A stretch of 64,000 nt of DNA from Microbacteriaceae bacterium (GCA_025463545.1 JAODAR010000009.1:37348-101347); one strand, 5' to 3'. Numbered from the stretch's first letter, positions 46,465 through 57,547 are shown. Notes: generated from the sequence alone by a model not told the origin. Numbers and translations are program-made.

Positions 46465-46840
46465 TGGTGGAGATGGGGGGAATTGAACCCCCGTCCACTG
46501 CTGTGGTCATGTGCCTTCTACGGGTGTATCCAGTGAAATCGTTCTACTCGGCTCCGGAATTTGCCACTGGCATCTAATCCGACGAGCCCAGCCTTCGTTT
46601 AAGTCCCTCTACACCCCGCGGCTCAATGTAGAAGCAAGCTCTCTAAATTGCGCCAGGGTCCGGGTAGAGAGCATTCCCGGTCTGACGGACTTCATGAGTG
46701 CTTTCGCTTAGGCAGCGAGAGCGAAGTCAGTGCGCTTTGAATTGGCACTTATTGTTTTGCGGGGATCGTTAACGAGATAACCCTGCATCCTCGACCCGCT
46801 TCTCACAATTGCGCAGGCAGTGTCGAAACCGATCATCCCC
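46465..46840 (-). ncRNA. ssrA: Transfer-messenger RNA
   Basis: 376 nt on the minus strand. 5' end GGGGATGATCGGTTTCGACA pairs (GGGGATG) with 3' CATCTCC before the discriminator A and CCA; the T-arm reads GGGGGTTCAATTCCCCC. The tag frame gives (A)NSKRTDFALAA followed by TAA, a typical actinobacterial degradation tag. It works with SmpB, encoded at 50208-50684, to rescue stalled ribosomes. Confidence 0.96.
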
Positions 46841-46900
46841 ATGCACACCTGAGAAGGTGAGTCCTGTCACACGCTGTTGAGTTTCCAAAATGCATCCGAA

Positions 46901-47968
46901 TCATCTCGAATGCAGTCTCTCATCATACAACGGATGCCCGGTGCCGTCTACCTGTCGCTGGATCAGGTCCGAATACAGCCGCACGTGCTCGGCAGCCATC
47001 CGTTCCGCGCTGAACCGGTCCTCCGCTGCCTCCCGACAGCGTTGCCGGTCCAGTTCTCCCACCCGCCGCAGTGCATCCGCGAGCGAGCGTACGTCTGTAC
47101 CGAAGAAGCCGGTGGACCCATCGTCGACGATTTCCGGGGCGGACCCCCTGGAGGTCGTGATGACCGGGGTGCCGGCCGCGAGCGCCTCGATCATCACCAT
47201 CCCAAACGGCTCCTCCCACTGGATCGGATTGACCAGCGCTACCGATTCCCCCAGGAGTTCGTACTTGTCCCGGGTGTTCAACTCGCCCAGGTACTCGATG
47301 TCCGGTCCGAGAAGGGGAGAAATGAATTGGTCGAAGTACTCTCTCTCGCCCTGCTCGCGCATCTTCGCTGCGATGCGCAACGGCAAGGCCGCCTCGCGAG
47401 AGACGGCGATCGCTTCACGCACCCCCTTGCTCGGGTGCATGCGGCCCACGAAACAGGCGAAGCCGCCTCGCCCCGATCCCATCGGGACGTCGCCCGTCCG
47501 AATGCCGTGATGGATCACGCGGTCTAATGTGAGGCCCTCGGCAGTAGCCGCCTGGCGGTGGGAGACCGCAACGATCGAGACCTCGGGGGGCATCGCGCGA
47601 TACACGGCGAGCATCCCCGGCGTGAAAGGCCCATGAACTGTCGTGACGATCGGCGCAGGCGGTGGGCGCTCAGCGAGGAACGGGCCCACGACGGTGTGAT
47701 CGTGGATGATCTCGGTGTCGGCAAGGGCCGCGTATGCGACCACGGCGTGTTGAAGCGCTTCCAAGCTGGCCCCGACCGTCGTCACATCAGAGGGCGGAAA
47801 GCCTGGCACCCGGCGCACCGGACAGGTGCTGTCGCCGGACGCCGCCAGTACGACATCGTGGCCGGTGGCCTGAAGCGCAAGGGCGAGGGTGTCGAGGACG
47901 GCTTCGATGCCGCCATATGCCGTTGGCGGCACCGGCAACCACGGCGGGGCAATCAGTCCGATCCGCAT
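46901..47968 (-). CDS. Glycosyltransferase family 4 protein
   Basis: 355 residues, GT-B fold: N-terminal LIAPPWLPVPPTAYGGIE with the glycine loop for the donor, HDHTVVGPFLA, and the C-terminal FVGRMHPSKGV and EPFGMVMIEALAAGTPVITT (E-x7-E donor site). It transfers a sugar from a nucleotide sugar. It follows the debranching-type gene by 6 bp; together they may modify a glucan or compatible solute. Confidence 0.88.
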   Translation of the reverse strand: MRIGLIAPPWLPVPPTAYGGIEAVLDTLALALQATGHDVVLAASGDSTCPVRRVPGFPPSDVTTVGASLEALQHAVVAYAALADTEIIHDHTVVGPFLAERPPPAPIVTTVHGPFTPGMLAVYRAMPPEVSIVAVSHRQAATAEGLTLDRVIHHGIRTGDVPMGSGRGGFACFVGRMHPSKGVREAIAVSREAALPLRIAAKMREQGEREYFDQFISPLLGPDIEYLGELNTRDKYELLGESVALVNPIQWEEPFGMVMIEALAAGTPVITTSRGSAPEIVDDGSTGFFGTDVRSLADALRRVGELDRQRCREAAEDRFSAERMAAEHVRLYSDLIQRQVDGTGHPLYDERLHSR

Positions 47969-47974
47969 GGAAGT

Positions 47975-50116
47975 TCACACACACAGATCGACGAGGTCGG
48001 CATCGACAGAACGCGGCACCCGGTGCAGGGTGAGCCCTTTCGGAAGTCCTGAGACGACGACCTCGTCTTTCGAGACTTCGATCGAGATCCGGGCACCGGC
48101 CAAGGGGATCTGCTCGACGCGGAGATTGCCGAAGTCGCGGGGCAAGGCCGGTGCCAGCCACACTTCATTGGTCGGCACGCACGGTTCAAAACGCAGCAGA
48201 CTGTTGATCAGGTAGATGGGTGCAGCAGCGGCCCATGCCTGCGGAGAACAGGAGTTCGGATAGGACACCGGTTCCGGATACTGTTCGCGGCTGAATCCAC
48301 AGAAGAGCTCCGGCAGGCGGTCGTTGAAAAAGGCGGCAGCTTCCAGCAGGCCGAGTGTGACCCGCACCGCTTCTTCTACATATCCGTACCGCATCAACCC
48401 GGAGACGATGAGCGCGTTGTCGTGGGGCCAGACCGAACCGTTGTGGTAACTTGCAGGGTTGTACCGGCTCATGTTGGAGGCCAGTGTGCGGATCCCCCAT
48501 CCGGTGAACATCTCCGGTGACAAGAGATGCTCGACAACAGAGCCCGCCTTGTCCTGATCGATGATTCCCGACCAGAGGCAGTGCCCCATGTTTGAGGCGC
48601 ACGCGTCGACCGGCCGTTTGTCACGGTCGAGGGCTATCGCAAAATAACCCCGGTCTGGGAGCCAGAACCGCTTGTTGAACTCTTCTTTCACTGCTGAGGC
48701 GCGCTCGATCCACTTGTCAACGTCTTTTCCATTTTCAAGCGACCTGGCTAGCAGGGCGCGGGAGAGGAAGGCCTTGTAGACGTAGCCCTGCACCTCGCAC
48801 AACGCGATGGGCGCTTCGGCGAGCGTTCCGTTGGCGAAGCTGATGCCGTCCCAGGAATCCTTCCAGCCCTGATTGATTAGCCCGTGATCGTTCATCCGCT
48901 CGTACTCGACGAAACCGTCCCCGTCAGGATCTCCCGAGTGCAGCACCCACTCAAGAGCACGCTCAGCGTTTGGCAGCAGCGCCCCCAACTCGTCCTCGCT
49001 GATGCCCCACCGGCTCAGCTCGCCGAGCAGCCCGACGAACAACGGGGTGGCGTCCGCCGTGCCGTAGTAAACATTGCCACCGCCCAGCGGGAGTCCCGAG
49101 CGTGCACCGAACCGCACTTCGTGAAGGATCCGACCGGGCTGTTCCTCGGTCGCCGGATCCACGCGGGACCCTTGTGCGTCCGCGAGCGTCTTCAGGGTGC
49201 CCAGCGCCAGCGATGAATTCACCGGAAGGGCCATCGTCGACGCGAGGATTGAGTCCCGTCCAAAAAGTGCCATGAACCATGGGGCTCCCGCCGCTACAAC
49301 CGCACGATCCGGATGGGCCGGGTCGAAAATACGGAGAGAGCCGATGTCTTTCACACTGCGGGCGATGATGTTATCAAGGCCAACGTCTTCCACGGACGCG
49401 ACGGGGACATCCGAGTGCCAGGCTACATAGTTCAGCGCGGGCTCGGACTCCTGCAGCGGGCGATCTGTGGGAAAGCTGTGCTCGATTTCCACTCCCTCCT
49501 CCGTGGGAATGAACAGCAGCGTCCGCGACCACGATCCGTGGGGGGGCACGGTGGTCTGGTACGACACCTGATTATGGATGATCGTCGCGCCGGGAGCGGA
49601 AAGGACAAAGCCGCGCTTCTTTCCCTCCCAGGTGGATTCGACAACGAGCCGATCGGGACCCGGCCGACTCGTGCGTTCCCCCTTCGCGGTCGGGTGCCCT
49701 TCCTTCACCTCGAAGATGTCGGCGAAGTCGGCCTGGAGCCGAAAGTCGATGGTGCAGTCGACGGGCATGCTGGAGACGTTGCGAAGTACCAGGTCTTCCC
49801 GCACGCCGGTCCCCACCCTCCGCTCGCGCTCAACGATGAGCGGGGTGTCGGCACGACCCGCCATGTGCCCGGCCCGACCGACATAGACAGCCCGGTAGGG
49901 CTGCAGGAGCATGGCGGACAAGGATTCGACGGGGGCGTCGTTCACAAGGAGATCGAACGCGGAGACAATGCGCGTGTCGCGGAAGAAGAAGCCGTGGGGC
50001 CGGTCCGGCGCGATGTCACCGTTCGGCCCTGACACACAGAATGAGGACCCGAAGACGATTGTCACCGCTCCTGTGCCCGCGGTTTGGGCCAGCGTGTCCG
50101 TGTTGAATCCAGTCAT
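47975..50116 (-). CDS. Glycogen-debranching-type amylo-alpha-1,6-glucosidase
   Basis: 713 residues. An N-terminal beta-domain of the GDE-N type (VTIVFGSSFCVSGPNGDIAP, HGFFFRDTRIVSAFDLLV) is followed by an (alpha/alpha)6 barrel with MALFGRDSILAS, GWKDSWDGISF and YHNGSVWPHDNALIVSGL, the conserved acidic active-site blocks. It hydrolyses branch glucosides or a related trehalose-type substrate. ATG 50116 is chosen for GAGGAG 9 nt upstream. Cotranscribed with the glycosyltransferase. Confidence 0.88.
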   Translation of the reverse strand: MTGFNTDTLAQTAGTGAVTIVFGSSFCVSGPNGDIAPDRPHGFFFRDTRIVSAFDLLVNDAPVESLSAMLLQPYRAVYVGRAGHMAGRADTPLIVERERRVGTGVREDLVLRNVSSMPVDCTIDFRLQADFADIFEVKEGHPTAKGERTSRPGPDRLVVESTWEGKKRGFVLSAPGATIIHNQVSYQTTVPPHGSWSRTLLFIPTEEGVEIEHSFPTDRPLQESEPALNYVAWHSDVPVASVEDVGLDNIIARSVKDIGSLRIFDPAHPDRAVVAAGAPWFMALFGRDSILASTMALPVNSSLALGTLKTLADAQGSRVDPATEEQPGRILHEVRFGARSGLPLGGGNVYYGTADATPLFVGLLGELSRWGISEDELGALLPNAERALEWVLHSGDPDGDGFVEYERMNDHGLINQGWKDSWDGISFANGTLAEAPIALCEVQGYVYKAFLSRALLARSLENGKDVDKWIERASAVKEEFNKRFWLPDRGYFAIALDRDKRPVDACASNMGHCLWSGIIDQDKAGSVVEHLLSPEMFTGWGIRTLASNMSRYNPASYHNGSVWPHDNALIVSGLMRYGYVEEAVRVTLGLLEAAAFFNDRLPELFCGFSREQYPEPVSYPNSCSPQAWAAAAPIYLINSLLRFEPCVPTNEVWLAPALPRDFGNLRVEQIPLAGARISIEVSKDEVVVSGLPKGLTLHRVPRSVDADLVDLCV

Positions 50117-50207
50117 CGAGAATGACTCCTCGTCCCTGAGTCGAACCGTCATTGGTCAATTCAGTATGCGACCGTTGCCCGACGCACGCTAGGTGGAACG
50201 AGGTGGA

Positions 50208-50684
50208 TCAGTCGCCGAGGTGACGGCGCGCGGACATCGCACGGTCCGACTCGCGCTTGTCCTGGCGCTCCCGGAGCGTCTGCCGCTTGTCGTACTCCTT
50301 CTTACCCTTGGCCACTGCGATCTCCACCTTGGCCCGGCCGTCGCTGAAGTAGATCTTCAGCGGCACGAGGGTGTAGCCGCCCTCTTTGGTCTTGTGGCTG
50401 ATCTTGACGATCTCGTTCTTGTGCAGCAGCAGTTTGCGCTTCCGCCGCGGCGGGTGGTTGGTCCAGGTGCCTGCCGTGTACTCGGGAATGTGCACCGCAT
50501 CGAGCCACGCTTCACCGTTCTCGATGAAGGCGTAACCATCGACAAGGGAAGCGCGACCGGCACGGAGCGACTTCACTTCGGTGCCGCTGAGAACCATGCC
50601 GGCTTCGTAGGTGTCCTCGATGAGATAGTCGTGGCGCGCCTTACGGTTCGTCGCCACCACCTTTTCGCCACGTTCCCTGGGCAC
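50208..50684 (-). CDS. smpB: SsrA-binding protein SmpB
   Basis: 158 residues. [39 protein letters not shown] and the basic C-terminal tail [14 protein letters not shown] are the SmpB signatures; the tail mimics mRNA in the decoding centre. It is the protein partner of the tmRNA at 46465 and follows ftsX, the usual actinobacterial order. Confidence 0.96.
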   Translation of the reverse strand: MPRERGEKVVATNRKARHDYLIEDTYEAGMVLSGTEVKSLRAGRASLVDGYAFIENGEAWLDAVHIPEYTAGTWTNHPPRRKRKLLLHKNEIVKISHKTKEGGYTLVPLKIYFSDGRAKVEIAVAKGKKEYDKRQTLRERQDKRESDRAMSARRHLGD

Positions 50685-50794
50685 GGCGTTCTCCTCGTCC
50701 TGTCGTAGAGCCCGGTCAGTGCCGGGCAGCCCATCATTCTAGCGTGCCACCCGGGTCTCTTGGGTCGGACGGGGAGTCCCCGCTCGACCGCCCC

Positions 50795-51709
50795 TTAGAC
50801 CCTGAGGTAACGGGTGATCGCGAAGTTGGCGGAGAGCGCAGCAAGCACCGCGCCCGCGACGAGCAGGATCGGCACGACCACCAGGGCATCGTCAATGCCC
50901 ACCAGCGCAAAGCCGGTGAAACGAGCGCCGAGATACCCCTGCACGAACCAGTGCACGATCGCAACGATCGCGCCGCCCGCCAGCACTGATCCCAGCAAGG
51001 CCGCGAAGACTCCCTCAAGGATGAACGGAGTCTGGATGAACCGGTTGGATGCGCCGACGAGCCTCATGATTCCGAGTTCACGTCGCCGGGAGAACGCGGA
51101 GAGCCGGATCGTGGTCGCGATCAGCAGTGCAGCGGCGATGAGCATGAGCACCGCGATGCCGATCGCCGTGTAGCTGCCGGCGTTCAGCACCGAGAAAATC
51201 TGGTCGAGGTATTTGCGCTGGTCGGCGACACTCTCGACCCCGGCGACACCGGAGAGGCTCTCTTTCAGCACATCGGCCTGCGACGGATCCTTGAGGTTCA
51301 CCCAGAACGTCTGGTTGAGCTGGTCCGGGGTGACGTAGTCGGCGACCGGGTTCCCGGCGAACTGCTTTTTGAAGTTGTCAAACGCCTGCTCGTGCGTCTC
51401 GAAGTAGTACTTGTCGATGAACGGGGCAAGGGTCGGCGATTTCAGCTGTGCCTCGACGGCGTTGATCTGGTCCTGTGTCGCCTCTCCCCCGATGCAGGTC
51501 TCGCCCGGCGAGATGGCGGTACACATGTAGATGCCGACCTGGGCCTTTTCGTACCAGAAGTTCTTCATCTGGCCGATCTGCATCTGCATCAAAATTGCGG
51601 CGCCCACGAAGGTGAGCGAGATGAACGTGACGAGCACCACCGACACCACCATCGAGGCGTTGCGGCGCAGCCCATGGGCTGCTTCAGAGAGAACGAGTCC
51701 GAGTCTCAT
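50795..51709 (-). CDS. ftsX: Cell-division protein FtsX
   Basis: 304 residues: N-terminal cytoplasmic piece and membrane helix ([21 protein letters not shown]), a large extracytoplasmic domain (about 45-165), then three more helices with the [18 protein letters not shown] coupling loop. It transmits FtsE ATPase activity to peptidoglycan hydrolases (RipC-type) outside. The start overlaps ftsE by ATGA. Confidence 0.95.
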   Translation of the reverse strand: MRLGLVLSEAAHGLRRNASMVVSVVLVTFISLTFVGAAILMQMQIGQMKNFWYEKAQVGIYMCTAISPGETCIGGEATQDQINAVEAQLKSPTLAPFIDKYYFETHEQAFDNFKKQFAGNPVADYVTPDQLNQTFWVNLKDPSQADVLKESLSGVAGVESVADQRKYLDQIFSVLNAGSYTAIGIAVLMLIAAALLIATTIRLSAFSRRRELGIMRLVGASNRFIQTPFILEGVFAALLGSVLAGGAIVAIVHWFVQGYLGARFTGFALVGIDDALVVVPILLVAGAVLAALSANFAITRYLRV

Positions 51710-53007
51710 CGAGTGGGCCCCACATTCTGCTCACCGGCGGGGTCTGGTCTTTCCCCCGGCGCGCGCAAGCCGAGCTTCTCGGCGAGGGTGAGCTGCTCCG
51801 GCACGTCATGATGCGTGACCGGAAGCACCGGCCGGGTCATCGGCGTCGCCGATTCGGCCAGAGCGGCGTCCGATGGGTCATCGGACATGACCTGGGGAGC
51901 GGCAACCGGGTGGGCGCTCGTGAACGGCGTCGTCAGCGGCATGCCGGAGTCGGCGTCGATCGTCGCGGGAGACGCTGAAACGGATGCCGGCTCGGCCGGG
52001 ATCCCGCGGCCAGGCGTCTCGCTGGGCGCGGATTCTTCGCTGTTCACCGACGCCTCGCTGGAAACGGCAGTTGCCGTGGGCAACGCACTCGCAGCGTATG
52101 CGGCGGGAGGCGGGGCGGCGGCCGGTGCGTAGAAGGCGGCGAGCGGTTGGCCACCCGACGAAGCCCGGGGAGCCGACGAGGCCTGCGACGCGGTCGGCGC
52201 ATACGCCGGCTGCCCAGCGTTGGCGGTGGAAGTGGAGGTGGACGCTTGGGCCATGGCGGACCCTGCCGAAAGCGATGCAGTCGCCTTCTCGCGCGCATCC
52301 GTTGGCTCAGCCTGGATCGGGATTGACGTGGTGTACCCGCCCTGGCGCTCGTCGCGCACTATTTGGCCGCTGACGAGTTCGATCACCCGGCGCTGCATCT
52401 GGTCGACGATGCCGGCCTCATGGGTGGCCATGACGACGGTGGTGCCACCGGCGTTGATGCGCTCGAGCAGTGCCATGATGCCGGCGCTGGTGGTCGGGTC
52501 GAGGTTTCCGGTCGGTTCGTCGGCCAGCAAAATCTGCGGCTTGTTGACAATGGCGCGCGCGATCGCCACGCGCTGCTGCTCACCACCGGAGAGCTCGTGC
52601 GGCAGGCGCTGCGCCTTCTCGGCGAGCCCCACCATTTTGAGCGTGTCTGGCACGGCTTCCTGGATGAATCCGCGGGACTTTCCGATCACCTGCAAACTGA
52701 ATGCGACGTTTTCGTAGACCGTCTTGTTTGGCAGCAGCCGGAAGTCCTGGAACACGACTCCGAGGTTGCGCCGGAAGTACGGCACCTTGCGGTTGGAAAT
52801 GGAGCGCAGGTCCTGGCCGAGCACGTGAATGCTGCCGCTGGTGGGCTTCTCCTCCTTCAGCATGAGTCGGAGACAGCTCGATTTTCCGGAGCCCGAAGCT
52901 CCGACCAGGAAGACGAACTCGCCGCGCAGAATTTCAACGTCGATGGAGTTCAGTGCCGGTCGGTTCGTACCCGGATATTGTTTGGTGATGTGATCAAAGC
53001 GGATCAT
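51706..53007 (-). CDS. ftsE: Cell-division ATPase FtsE with long Ala/Pro/Ser-rich C-terminal extension
   Basis: 433 residues against about 225-230 in the family. Residues 1-225 are normal FtsE: Walker [10 protein letters not shown], signature LSGGEQQ, Walker [13 protein letters not shown], switch His in VMATHEAG. The remaining ~205 residues are low-complexity (Ala, Pro, Ser, Thr, with acidic clusters) and probably disordered, ending in a short helical segment [17 protein letters not shown]. The extension may bind other division proteins. Upstream is prfB. Confidence 0.93.
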   Translation of the reverse strand: MIRFDHITKQYPGTNRPALNSIDVEILRGEFVFLVGASGSGKSSCLRLMLKEEKPTSGSIHVLGQDLRSISNRKVPYFRRNLGVVFQDFRLLPNKTVYENVAFSLQVIGKSRGFIQEAVPDTLKMVGLAEKAQRLPHELSGGEQQRVAIARAIVNKPQILLADEPTGNLDPTTSAGIMALLERINAGGTTVVMATHEAGIVDQMQRRVIELVSGQIVRDERQGGYTTSIPIQAEPTDAREKATASLSAGSAMAQASTSTSTANAGQPAYAPTASQASSAPRASSGGQPLAAFYAPAAAPPPAAYAASALPTATAVSSEASVNSEESAPSETPGRGIPAEPASVSASPATIDADSGMPLTTPFTSAHPVAAPQVMSDDPSDAALAESATPMTRPVLPVTHHDVPEQLTLAEKLGLRAPGERPDPAGEQNVGPTR

Positions 53008-53073
53008 GACCTCTTGAGCCTAAGCAGCCGATTCGGATTTGGCGAGAGCGACATACCCCTGAGGCGAGAACCG

Positions 53074-54183
53074 TCAGTCTTTCGGTTTCTGCTTGCGCCA
53101 ACGGATGCCGGCGGCGATGAATCCGTCGATGTCACCGTCGAAGACGTGGCTGGGATTGCCGACCTCGTACTCCGTGCGGAGATCCTTGACCATCTGATAC
53201 GGAGCGAGGACGTAGCTGCGCATCTGGTCGCCCCAACTGGCAGTGATGGTGCCGGCGAATTCCTTCTTGGTGGCCGCCTCCTGCTCGCGCTGGAGCAGCA
53301 GCAGACGCGATTGCAGCACCCGGAGCGCCGCCGCGCGGTTCTGGATCTGGCTCTTCTCGTTCTGGCAGCTCACCACGATCCCGGTCGGCAAGTGGGTGAT
53401 GCGCACAGCCGAGTCGGTGGTGTTCACCGACTGGCCGCCCGGGCCGCTGGAGCGGAACACGTCAACGCGGATGTCGTTGTCCGGCACCTCGATGACATCG
53501 GTCTGTTCGATGAGGGGTACGACCTCGACCGCGGCGAAAGAAGTCTGCCGCTTACCGGCCGAGTTGAACGGGCTCATACGCACCAGGCGGTGCGTTCCAG
53601 CCTCGACGCTCAGGGTGCCGAATGCGTAAGGGGCGTCGATCTCGATAGTGGTCGACTTGATGCCGGCCTCTTCCGCGTAGCTCGTGTCGAGCACGGTGGC
53701 TGAGTAGCTGTGCTGCTCGGCCCAGCGGAGGTACATGCGCTGCAGCATCTCGGCGAAGTCGGCGGCGTCGACACCTCCAGCGCCCGCTCGAATGGTGACG
53801 ACAGCTGGGCGCGGGTCGAACTCGCCGTTCAGCAGCGTCTGCACCTCGAGCTCGCCGATGATCTTCTGGATGCTCTTCAGCTCGGCGGCGGCTTCATCCG
53901 CTGATTCCTGGTCGTTCTCGCCGTTGGCCAACTCCACCAGCACCTCGAGGTCGTCGAGCCGGGACTGGATGCTCTCGACACGCGCGAGATCGGACTGACG
54001 GTGGCTGAGCGCGCTGGTGACCTTCTGGGCGCGTTCGGTGTCGTCCCACAGGTCGGGCACGCCGGCTTGCTCGCTCAGATCGGCGATGTCCGCGCGCAGC
54101 CGGTCGACATCGATCACCGACCGGATGTCGCTAAACGTTGCCCGCAGTGCGGCGATCTGCTCCGAGAAATCCAGCTCATCCAT
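53074..54183 (-). CDS. prfB: Peptide chain release factor 2
   Basis: 369 residues. GGQ motif in [19 protein letters not shown], stop-codon-reading SPF in [10 protein letters not shown]. It releases peptides at UGA and UAA. The frame is continuous from the ATG; no programmed frameshift site is present near codon 25, as is usual in actinobacteria. It leads the ftsE-ftsX-smpB run. Confidence 0.96.
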   Translation of the reverse strand: MDELDFSEQIAALRATFSDIRSVIDVDRLRADIADLSEQAGVPDLWDDTERAQKVTSALSHRQSDLARVESIQSRLDDLEVLVELANGENDQESADEAAAELKSIQKIIGELEVQTLLNGEFDPRPAVVTIRAGAGGVDAADFAEMLQRMYLRWAEQHSYSATVLDTSYAEEAGIKSTTIEIDAPYAFGTLSVEAGTHRLVRMSPFNSAGKRQTSFAAVEVVPLIEQTDVIEVPDNDIRVDVFRSSGPGGQSVNTTDSAVRITHLPTGIVVSCQNEKSQIQNRAAALRVLQSRLLLLQREQEAATKKEFAGTITASWGDQMRSYVLAPYQMVKDLRTEYEVGNPSHVFDGDIDGFIAAGIRWRKQKPKD

Positions 54184-54218
54184 GTCGGCACCAGCCTACC
54201 GGCCCGCCTCCACCTCGC

Positions 54219-54275
54219 CGAAAACGCAGTCGTTGCGATTATGGCTGCGTCTTAGACGCCACAACTGCGTTTTCG
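54219..54275. repeat. Imperfect intergenic hairpin upstream of the MFS gene
   Basis: CGAAAACGCAGTCGTTG (54219-54235) and CAACTGCGTTTTCG (54262-54275) are reverse complements apart from a small bulge, with a 26-nt loop. It lies between divergent prfB and the MFS gene and could hold promoters or be a repeat element. Confidence 0.55.
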
Positions 54276-54311
54276 CGAAGGTAGTTCGCGCTGGCGTAAT
54301 ATCGGAGGGCC

Positions 54312-55598
54312 ATGACTGAGACCGAGCGCCCCTTCAGCCTGCGCTCCGTCGCACTCGCCGCCTTCCTTCCCACCCTGTTGTTCTCCATCGGCGAGGGCGC
54401 CATCATCCCGTTGATCCCGATCGTCGCGCACAACCTGGGCGCCTCGCTTGCCGTGGCGGGGCTGATCGCCGCCATGGTGATGCTCGGTGAGCTGATCGGC
54501 GATATCCCCAGCGGGTGGGTGGTCTCCCGCATTGGTGAACGCAATTCGATGATCTGGGCGTCGATGGTCACCATCGTCGCGGTGCTGATCTGCATCGTCG
54601 CGCCGAACCCGCTCGTGCTGGGCATCGGGATCTTCCTGATTGGTCTGGCCACGGCGGTGTTCGCGCTGGCCCGCCATGCATTCATGACGAGCTACGTTCC
54701 GCTGGCCTACCGGGCGCGAGCACTGTCGACGCTCGGCGGAATCTTCCGGGCCGGTTGGTTCGTGGGCCCGTTCATCGCCGCGGGACTGATCCACCTCACC
54801 GGTGGAACCCAGGCTGTGTTCTGGGTGTTCGTCGCTGCGTGCCTCGGAGCCGCCATCATGCTGCTCCTTCTCCCAGACCCGGCGAGCACCTTCGGGCCGC
54901 CACAGCTGGCCGTCGGTGCGGATGGCGCGCTGCACAGCGCAGGCGCCGAACTGGCTGCCGAGGAATCGCACGGACTCTTCAGAACCATTCGGAACCACCG
55001 GGGGGTGCTGCTCCGGCTCGGCACCGGCGCCGGGCTGATCGGCGCGATGCGTGCCAGCCGCACCGTCATCCTCCCGCTCTGGGCGGTGAGCATCGGGATC
55101 AACGAGCCCGATACCGCGCTCATCATCGGCATCGCCGGGGCCATCGACTTCGCCCTGTTCTACGCCAGCGGCCAGATCATGGACCGGTTCGGGCGCATCT
55201 GGACGGCGGTCCCCTCGATGATCGGCCTCGGGCTCGGCCATGCCGTGCTCGCGTTCACCCATGACCTGCCGAGCAACGTCGAATGGTTCATCGCCGTCGC
55301 CATGTTCCTTTCCTTGGCGAACGGAATCGGCAGCGGCCTCCTGATGACGCTCGGTGCCGACCTCGCTCCCAAGGACAATCCCGCGCCGTTCCTCGGCGCC
55401 TGGCGGTTCACCGGCGACTTCGGTGGAGCGGCGGCTCCCCTGGCCGTGGCCGGACTCACTGCGGTGATCTCGCTGTCGGCGGCGGCCGGTGTGATCGGTG
55501 TGCTTGGGCTGTTCGGCGCCGTGCTCCTCGGACGGTACATCCCCCGCTACGCGCCGCACACGGCGAGGCTGCGCCCGCCCCGGGCCCAGCGGAAATAG
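54312..55598 (+). CDS. MFS transporter, 12-helix type
   Basis: 428 residues with about 12 membrane helices, motif A-like [20 protein letters not shown] and [21 protein letters not shown]. The second half repeats the pattern ([21 protein letters not shown]). Exporter of unknown substrate. Divergent from prfB, no operon partner. Confidence 0.88.
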   Translation: MTETERPFSLRSVALAAFLPTLLFSIGEGAIIPLIPIVAHNLGASLAVAGLIAAMVMLGELIGDIPSGWVVSRIGERNSMIWASMVTIVAVLICIVAPNPLVLGIGIFLIGLATAVFALARHAFMTSYVPLAYRARALSTLGGIFRAGWFVGPFIAAGLIHLTGGTQAVFWVFVAACLGAAIMLLLLPDPASTFGPPQLAVGADGALHSAGAELAAEESHGLFRTIRNHRGVLLRLGTGAGLIGAMRASRTVILPLWAVSIGINEPDTALIIGIAGAIDFALFYASGQIMDRFGRIWTAVPSMIGLGLGHAVLAFTHDLPSNVEWFIAVAMFLSLANGIGSGLLMTLGADLAPKDNPAPFLGAWRFTGDFGGAAAPLAVAGLTAVISLSAAAGVIGVLGLFGAVLLGRYIPRYAPHTARLRPPRAQRK

Positions 55599-55689
55599 GC
55601 GCCTCGCCGTCGGCTGCTGCATTCCGCTCGGCTCGGCAGCAGCGGGCAACCGATGCTGCGACCGTCGCGAGACCCTGCCCGCTGAGGTA

Positions 55690-55732
55690 CGTATAACGCA
55701 CCTTCGTTGGGCGAACGAAGGTGCGTTATACG
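55690..55732. repeat. Perfect 19-bp inverted repeat, 5-nt loop
   Basis: CGTATAACGCACCTTCGTT, GGGCG, then the exact reverse complement. It is located 92 bp after the MFS stop and 110 bp before the next gene, both rightward. It could terminate the MFS transcript, but lacks a T-tract; a mobile palindromic repeat is the alternative. Confidence 0.7.
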
Positions 55733-55842
55733 CGCCTCGGTCTGCAACGGGCCGCGGACTGCCACCACGGCATCCGTCGCCTCCGCACCCCAGCAATCAA
55801 TGGACGGCTGGCGGCACCCTCGGGGTGCGATTGAATAGAGAC

Positions 55843-56286
55843 ATGCCACTTCTTGGAGAATACGAACCCACGCCCACCAAATGGGTGCGCGACCAGGTGG
55901 AACTGTACGAGACCTCCGGCGGCACGAAGGGCACGACGCTGCACGGGAAACCGGTCGTCATTCTCACCACGGTCGGGCACCGGTCCGGCAAGATCCGGAA
56001 GGCCGCGTTGATGCGGGTGGAACACGACGGTCGTTACGCCATTGTCGCTTCGCTTGGCGGCAGCCCCAAGAACCCGCTCTGGTACGCCAACGTGCTCTCC
56101 CACCCGCAGGTGCAACTGCAGGACGGCCCGAACACCTGGGACATGGTTGCCCGCGAGGTGACCGGTGACGAAAAGGCACTCTGGTGGGAGCGGGCGGTCG
56201 AGGCATTCCCGCCCTACGCCGACTACCAGGTGAAGACTGACCGAGACATCCCGGTGTTCGTGCTCGAACCGCTTCCCGCCTCCTGA
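55843..56286 (+). CDS. Deazaflavin (F420)-dependent nitroreductase-family protein
   Basis: 147 residues matching the Ddn-like split-barrel family: [59 protein letters not shown] and a W-W-E-R-A end. These use F420 to reduce quinones or nitro compounds. Fits with the F420-type LLM enzyme at 7980. Five bases from the next gene. Confidence 0.87.
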   Translation: MPLLGEYEPTPTKWVRDQVELYETSGGTKGTTLHGKPVVILTTVGHRSGKIRKAALMRVEHDGRYAIVASLGGSPKNPLWYANVLSHPQVQLQDGPNTWDMVAREVTGDEKALWWERAVEAFPPYADYQVKTDRDIPVFVLEPLPAS

Positions 56287-56290
56287 CACC

Positions 56291-56950
56291 GTGGCGAAAA
56301 AGACCGGCACCAAAAGCCCCCAGATCGATCCGATCGTCCTCGTCGACCTGGTGGACAGTGATGGTGCACTCCTGCACGCCGGCGACAGTCGTGACGCCGA
56401 ACGCTATACCGGCGCTGAACTCGGCGGCCTGGACCTCACCGGCATAACTTTCCGCGAGTGCGAGTTCCATGCCGTGTCGCTGGGCGACACCAACTTGCGC
56501 GGGGCGACGTTCTCGGAGTGCGTCGCTTCCAACCTGCACGCGCCCGTCTTCAGCGCACCGCGCTCGAACTGGCGCGATGTGCGGATCGAACACTCCCGGC
56601 TGGGTTCGGTCGAGCTCTACGACGCCACCTTTCGCTCGGTGCACATCGACGGCTGCAAGCTCGACTTCGTGAACCTGCGGAATGCCGTGCTCACGGACGT
56701 GCTGCTTTCCAACTGCATCATCGATGAACTGGACCTTTCCACCACAACGGTTCAACGCCTCGAACTACAGAATTGCCGCATTGGCACGCTGGACGTCGCC
56801 AATGCCCGGTTGACGGATGCCGACCTGCGCTCGAGCGACTTCGGTGCGATCCACGGGGTGGAAGGGCTCCGGGGCGCGACCATCGACGACTCACAGCTGG
56901 CCCTGATGGCTCCGCTGCTCGCAGCGCACCTCGGTCTCACCGTCGACTAG
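56291..56950 (+). CDS. Pentapeptide-repeat-like protein
   Basis: 219 residues. From about residue 42 a right-handed quadrilateral beta-helix pattern runs through: AELGGLDLTGITFRECEFH, VSLGDTNLRGATFSECVA, CKLDFVNLRNAVLTDVLL, ARLTDADLRSSDFGAI. The central Leu/Phe every five residues is clear though degenerate. GTG start at 56291, likely cotranscribed with the nitroreductase gene. Biological role unknown; some relatives protect DNA gyrase. Confidence 0.82.
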   Translation: MAKKTGTKSPQIDPIVLVDLVDSDGALLHAGDSRDAERYTGAELGGLDLTGITFRECEFHAVSLGDTNLRGATFSECVASNLHAPVFSAPRSNWRDVRIEHSRLGSVELYDATFRSVHIDGCKLDFVNLRNAVLTDVLLSNCIIDELDLSTTTVQRLELQNCRIGTLDVANARLTDADLRSSDFGAIHGVEGLRGATIDDSQLALMAPLLAAHLGLTVD

Positions 56951-57091
56951 CTCCCTTACCCCGTGCCTCGACGCGCCTCACTTCGCCGACGCGCACGCGT
57001 TGCGTTCTCGCGTCGGAGCTGAGCCGGACAAATGCATGGCCGGCGGGCCTGCCCTCGGAACAGCGCGGCGGTCATGGGCGTTGGAGGAGGC

Positions 57092-57508
57092 ATGGAAACC
57101 GAACCTGTGAAACAGCTCCGGCTCGTCGTTGAGGCAGATGATTTCGAGGACGCGGTGACCTTCTACCGTGACGTGCTTGGACTCGCCGAGCGTGAGTCGT
57201 ACCAGGGCGAGGACGGTGCACGGGTGACGATCCTCAATGTGCCCACCGCGACACTCGAGATCGCGAATCCTGCCCAAGTGCGAATGATCGACCGGGTGGA
57301 AGTGGGTCGTGACGTCGCGCGGCGCTCCACCCGCAGCATCCGTGTTGCCTTTGAAGTAACGGATGCCGCCGCGGTCACCGCGCGGCTCGCCGAGGCCGGT
57401 GCCGAGGTCATCGCCCCGCCGACGGAGACCCCGTGGCGGTCGCTGAACTCCCGCCTGGAAGCGCCCGGCGGCCTGCAGATCACTGCGTTCGAAGAACTCG
57501 ACTCCTGA
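57092..57508 (+). CDS. VOC-family (glyoxalase fold) protein
   Basis: 138 residues, one VOC module pair: KQLRLVVEADDFEDAVTFYRDVLGL, then RVAFEVTDAAAVTARLAEAGAEV and the end APGGLQITAFEEL. Strong GGAGGAGG before the ATG. Not closely similar to the VOC protein at 7524. Substrate unknown. Confidence 0.87.
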   Translation: METEPVKQLRLVVEADDFEDAVTFYRDVLGLAERESYQGEDGARVTILNVPTATLEIANPAQVRMIDRVEVGRDVARRSTRSIRVAFEVTDAAAVTARLAEAGAEVIAPPTETPWRSLNSRLEAPGGLQITAFEELDS

Positions 57509-57547
57509 CGGAACACGCGCGACAGTAGCGCATATGGAGCGAGAGGT

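Noticed and set aside
52363..53703. 446-codon plus-strand open frame
   Set aside because: Antisense to ftsE and prfB, both certain genes.
54040..54183. Programmed frameshift in prfB
   Set aside because: The frame is continuous through the usual shift position with no in-frame UGA or slippery CTTTGA.
54252..55796. 514-codon minus-strand open frame
   Set aside because: Antisense to the MFS gene; His/Asp/Arg-rich shadow composition.
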